From Saprolegnia diclina VS20 (lineage: Eukaryota > Oomycota > Saprolegniomycetes > Saprolegniales > Saprolegniaceae), in contig NW_008246137.1 in NCBI RefSeq assembly GCF_000281045.1, positions 40,022-60,040 of the forward strand: a DNA stretch of 20,019 nucleotides. Direction: 5' to 3'. The notes beneath the pieces were generated by a model. The model was not told the DNA's origin and made no database searches. It worked only from the letters and a program-made list of their open reading frames with translations. Below are positions 16,822 to 20,019 of this stretch, in pieces. The position numbers were made by a program, and so were the translations under genes. The first letter of the stretch is position 1, and each line of letters opens with the position of its first letter.

Positions 16822-18192
16822 ATGGACCGGCTTGCACCCGAGAGCCTCCAGTGCATTGCGGCGTACGTGGCGGACGCCAATGAGCTCGTCGCGTTCTTGC
16901 GTCTGCTGCCAACCACCGCGCTCGGGCCGTCGTTTTCGGTCCTTGTGACCACTCGGCGATTGCACCGCCGATGGCCGCGCTTCTTCATGGATGCTGATGT
17001 CGGTGGCGACGACATTGTCGCACTCCAATCACTCGTCACCAGCGTGCACGTCCCGTCGCTGAAAGCTCTCTACCAGGTTACATCAAACGCAGTGCTTCGA
17101 TCCCACGTGTTGATTCAACTGGTGCCGCCGATACACCCGTACAAGCTGCAGCACCCGGTCTTGCTCCACGTGCGATCGCGGCTCAGTTGTCTGCACCTCG
17201 CAATTCCGACGATGGAGATGCCGGCGCCGCGTATCAAAGCGCTGATTTCATTTCTGGCAGCGTGTCCTCGTTTGCTCACACTACATCTGGCGTGGCGCGT
17301 GCAGCTGCAGCCAGCGGTACTCCAAGCGCTCGTCGACAAAGCTGTCATTGCGCAAGGGTTGACCGAGCTCGCGTTGCAAAGTGACGTTACGTACGAGCTG
17401 CCAGACGCATTGGCAAGCGATTTGGCTTGTTGGATCCAACAGAGACCGTCGCTGACGACATTGAAGCTGGAAAGCATTGCAATGACGGACGCGGCCAGCA
17501 AAAACGTCTTCGCGACGCTGCTTGCTCTCCCGCAATTGACGACGCTGTCTCTGCAGAGCTCGGCGGCGTTGGCCGCGCAGTGCTGGCGCCCACAGCGGCT
17601 TCCATCGCAGCTGCGAACCCTCGACATTTCCGCCTGGGACGGTCGTGCCTCGATGGATGCGATCGTTGCGCTGCGGACTGTACCCCACCTTCGAGACTTT
17701 GCCCTTCGCGGTCACGCCAATGTCGATTTTTCGTTCGAGATCCCGCGCCGCCTGCACCGACTAAGCCTATGCGTCGGTCAAGTGCCGTCGAGTCGGTCGT
17801 GGTGGGAGGCGCTGCCGTCGTCGCTGCACGATCTCGAGCTGCAGCTAGGTCGGGGCGACGACGACGTAGCGCTGCTCACAGCGTGTCTTTTGCGACTGCC
17901 CAAGCTGCAGCGATTGACTTTGAACGAGTCGAACATCACGTGTGATGGTGCCATCCAGCTCGCGGCCGTGTTGCCCCACTGCCAGGTGCTTCGCGCTCTG
18001 AGCTTGCGTCAGAATCTCATCGGACACGACGGTGCAGTTGCAGTCGTTGCCGCTCTAACTGGCCACTTGGCTCTCGAGCAAGTGGACTTTGCGCACAACA
18101 TTATACCGGTACCTTCCACGCACGTCCTTCAGCCCATCGGGTCCTGCTCACTACACCGGTATACTCTCAACCTGGAAGAGAATAATATGTAA
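16822..18192 (+). CDS. F-box-like / leucine-rich repeat (RNI-like) protein
   Basis: Intronless, 456 residues, starting MDRLAPESLQCIAAYVADAN. The first about 45 residues (LAPESL...IAAYV...LVAFLRLLPT) have the spacing of an F-box-like helix bundle, though weakly. Irregular leucine-rich repeats follow from about residue 120: LLTLHLAW, LTTLKLES, LTTLSLQS, LRTLDISAWD, LHRLSLCV, LHDLELQL, LQRLTLNESNI and LRALSLRQNLIGHDGA. The last two resemble ribonuclease-inhibitor-type repeats, and the end YTLNLEENN is a further partial repeat. There is no signal peptide or membrane segment, so it is probably cytosolic. F-box/LRR proteins usually present substrates to SCF ubiquitin ligases; large families of such genes are common in Saprolegniales. 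The specific target is unknown. It is divergent to the stalk-like gene and convergent with the aquaporin. Confidence 0.78.
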   Translation: MDRLAPESLQCIAAYVADANELVAFLRLLPTTALGPSFSVLVTTRRLHRRWPRFFMDADVGGDDIVALQSLVTSVHVPSLKALYQVTSNAVLRSHVLIQLVPPIHPYKLQHPVLLHVRSRLSCLHLAIPTMEMPAPRIKALISFLAACPRLLTLHLAWRVQLQPAVLQALVDKAVIAQGLTELALQSDVTYELPDALASDLACWIQQRPSLTTLKLESIAMTDAASKNVFATLLALPQLTTLSLQSSAALAAQCWRPQRLPSQLRTLDISAWDGRASMDAIVALRTVPHLRDFALRGHANVDFSFEIPRRLHRLSLCVGQVPSSRSWWEALPSSLHDLELQLGRGDDDVALLTACLLRLPKLQRLTLNESNITCDGAIQLAAVLPHCQVLRALSLRQNLIGHDGAVAVVAALTGHLALEQVDFAHNIIPVPSTHVLQPIGSCSLHRYTLNLEENNM

Positions 18193-18429
18193 ATCGACAA
18201 GCTAACTCGTATCATTAACGTATCATGTGCTGATTCGAATTGGTCAGTCCCTTGTGTTGTCCCTTGATTTCGTGCACCAAGCATATTCCACTTCTAAGAA
18301 ACGGCAGCACTTCAGCGACCACGAACGGCTGCAAGCAACTGCAAAGTAGCCATACATAACTCACAACAACACTGTATATGTACACAACATAATCCCTGTC
18401 CTTCAACTACGAGCCTTCCGTTCAGGCAC
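18193..18429. other. Convergent intergenic region
   Basis: 237 bp holding the 3' flanks of the LRR gene and the aquaporin. AT-richer than the coding neighbours. No coding signal. Confidence 0.6.
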
Positions 18430-19314
18430 CTACTCTTCATCGCCATCATCGTGGTGGTTGGACAGAAAGGCCTTGTAGCAGCCCGCGCCCAAGGTCGCAC
18501 CGACCATCGGCGCCACCATCGGCACCCAAAAGTAGTGGTTCGCGCCCGTAAAGACCTCCGAGCCCCACCCCGCGAGGTACGTAAAGAAGCGCGGCGCAAA
18601 GTCGCGGGCCGGGTTCAACGCATACCCCGTCGGCATGCCAAAGCTCATGCCAATCGCGACGACGATCGCGCCGACCGTGAGCGGCTTCATGATGCCGTTC
18701 GTCGGCATGTTCTTGTTGTCGTCGACGCTCATGATGGTGAGGAGGAGCATGAACGTGCCGAGCATCTCGCACACGAACGCGCTGCCGTGGTGCTCGTACG
18801 ACTGCGGGTAGGTGGCAAAGATGCCGCCCGTCTTGTTCCAGAGGCGGTCGCCGTCGTAGTGGTCGATGGCCGGGAGGTAGATGATAAAGACAAAGAGCGC
18901 GCCGAGGAACGCGCCAATCATCTGCGAGACCATGTAGAACGGCCACTTGCGCCACGGCATGATGCCATAGACGCAGAGTGCGAACGAGACGCTCGGGTTG
19001 AGGTGCGCGCCCGAGACGCCGCCGGCCGCGTGGATACCAAACGTGACGGCGAGGCCGCACCCGATCGAGATGTGCGTGTAGTCGCCGTTCTTGCCCTCGC
19101 CGAGGACGACCTGCGCGACGACGCCGTTGATGAACGCCATCATGACAAACGTGCCGAGGACCTCAGCGATGCACTCGCGGAGAAGCGGGTCGCGGACGCG
19201 GTACCACGGGCGCTTGGCGATCGGCTTCTTGTTGTCGAAGCTCGTGACCGGGAGGTAGTTGGTCGCGGCGGCCTGGGCATTTTCACCGCTGCTCGAGTAA
19301 GTCTCACCGCGCAT
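18430..19314 (-). CDS. Aquaglyceroporin (MIP family)
   Basis: Intronless, 294 residues, usual family length. A 40-residue polar N-terminus precedes six membrane segments (TM1 about 46-70, TM2 84-100, TM3 123-149, TM4 178-196, TM5 211-228, TM6 262-282) and a short acidic C-tail (DDGDEE). The two pore half-helices are GAHLNPSVS (Asn106) and GYALNPARDFAPR (Asn234, Arg237). Asp238 after the second motif is the aquaglyceroporin signature, which predicts passage of glycerol or other small solutes as well as water. The first box is NPS instead of NPA. Ungapped comparison with GlpF places Cys86, Gly222, Tyr231 and Arg237 at the selectivity filter. It probably acts in the plasma membrane, for example in osmotic adjustment of zoospores or hyphae (inference). 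Confidence 0.94.
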   Translation of the reverse strand: MRGETYSSSGENAQAAATNYLPVTSFDNKKPIAKRPWYRVRDPLLRECIAEVLGTFVMMAFINGVVAQVVLGEGKNGDYTHISIGCGLAVTFGIHAAGGVSGAHLNPSVSFALCVYGIMPWRKWPFYMVSQMIGAFLGALFVFIIYLPAIDHYDGDRLWNKTGGIFATYPQSYEHHGSAFVCEMLGTFMLLLTIMSVDDNKNMPTNGIMKPLTVGAIVVAIGMSFGMPTGYALNPARDFAPRFFTYLAGWGSEVFTGANHYFWVPMVAPMVGATLGAGCYKAFLSNHHDDGDEE

Positions 19315-20019
19315 GATGGAATGTGCTACTCGGTGGTCGAGGGCGAATCGAGTTGTGAACCATCGAGACGACGGGTGCTACGCATGTTGAAGTTGGCGCT
19401 CGTGCGGGCGCTTCAACGTCCGCTGGCCAATCCGAGCAAGCGCGACGCCGTCTGTTTGGAAATGGCTTGGAGGCGTAGCCCACCTGGCGGCACAGAAAAA
19501 TGCGAAGGGCGGGGCGAAGCCTGCACCACGGAGCGTGTTCGGATCACGCACAGCCGACGCGCGTCGATTTAGTAACCTGCACTTCTTGCATCATACTCGT
19601 TTCGCGGCAGATGCTTGAAGAAGCCCTAATTTGCAGTCGATGGGAATGGCGGGGAGCGGCGAGCTTCGGATGAACGCCGGAAATGGCGCCCACCACGCAG
19701 GCTGTTCGTGGTGGTCGCGGTCGTCGAGCTTGTGCGCGAGATGACTACTCGACGTGTCTGGTCAACAAGTCGCAGTGCGGCTGTCGTCTTGACTCGGTCG
19801 TCGTCACTGTCTCGTGTTGACGAAGACGCGTCCGAGCGGCAAGTTCAGGAAAGGCATGGCTCAGCGTCCCACTCTTTTTCATTTCGAAACGCCAAAAGAC
19901 ACATGTTGCCGTTACAACGCGCTATGCCGACCACAAGTTGATTTGGATCACGAAATTCGACAAAACCAATACCGCTTGTGCTGAGAGGCGAACTCTTTCA
20001 CATATTCTACATGGCTGGC
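19315..20019. other. Upstream flank of the aquaporin, no gene recognised
   Basis: 705 bp upstream of the aquaporin start. It must contain the aquaporin promoter. Short open frames exist but are Arg/Ser-rich with no motif, and I see no RNA gene or repeat. Confidence 0.5.

Noticed and set aside
18451-19572. 373-codon plus-strand frame opposite the aquaporin
   Set aside because: Arg/Asp/Val/Ala-rich shadow of a complete, well-conserved aquaglyceroporin. It lacks its own motifs.

Overview
The window looks like nuclear DNA from an oomycete, most likely of the Saprolegniales (the Aphanomyces / Achlya / Saprolegnia group). It is GC-rich and compactly packed. Its introns are very short, mostly 40-57 nt, and nearly all end in TAG. 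The gene content fits a zoosporic stramenopile: a secreted papain-like protease with an acidic tail, an SLC1-type carrier, an F-box-like/LRR protein, an aquaglyceroporin and a large probable flagellar protein. Organism identity is inferred from gene style only. I reconstructed all splice models by hand from reading frame and GT/AG logic.

Layout. 1-1143: no convincing gene, except a possible decayed minus-strand coding fragment at about 351-730. 1144-2571 (+): papain-like cysteine protease with a repetitive Asp/Asn-rich tail. 3029-4738 (-): divergent dicarboxylate/amino-acid:cation symporter (SLC1/DAACS fold). 5660-7525 (+): nine-exon acyl-CoA synthetase of the malonyl-CoA synthetase (ACSF3/MatB) type. 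About 7545-13271 (-): an array of single-IQ-motif exons feeding into a 3.5 kb acidic terminal exon. About 13272-16365 (-): a many-exon protein with a segment that resembles the dynein heavy chain stalk region. The last two probably form one gene of about 27 exons and about 2,500 residues. 16822-18192 (+): F-box-like/LRR protein. 18430-19314 (-): aquaglyceroporin. 19315-20019: no recognised gene.

The most interesting locus is 7545-16365. Nine consecutive small exons each encode one IQ (calmodulin-binding) motif, with phase-0 introns at equivalent positions, as expected from serial exon duplication. Upstream, in the same orientation, lies a dynein-stalk-like segment with no AAA motor around it. 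Downstream lies a very acidic region with a recurring Tyr-Ser-x-Asp-type motif. I infer a calmodulin-regulated axonemal or cytoskeletal protein; this is not shown by the sequence alone.

Genes are arranged as convergent pairs (protease/carrier, synthetase/IQ gene, LRR/aquaporin) and divergent pairs (carrier/synthetase, stalk-like gene/LRR). I see no operon-like or shared-pathway logic between neighbours.
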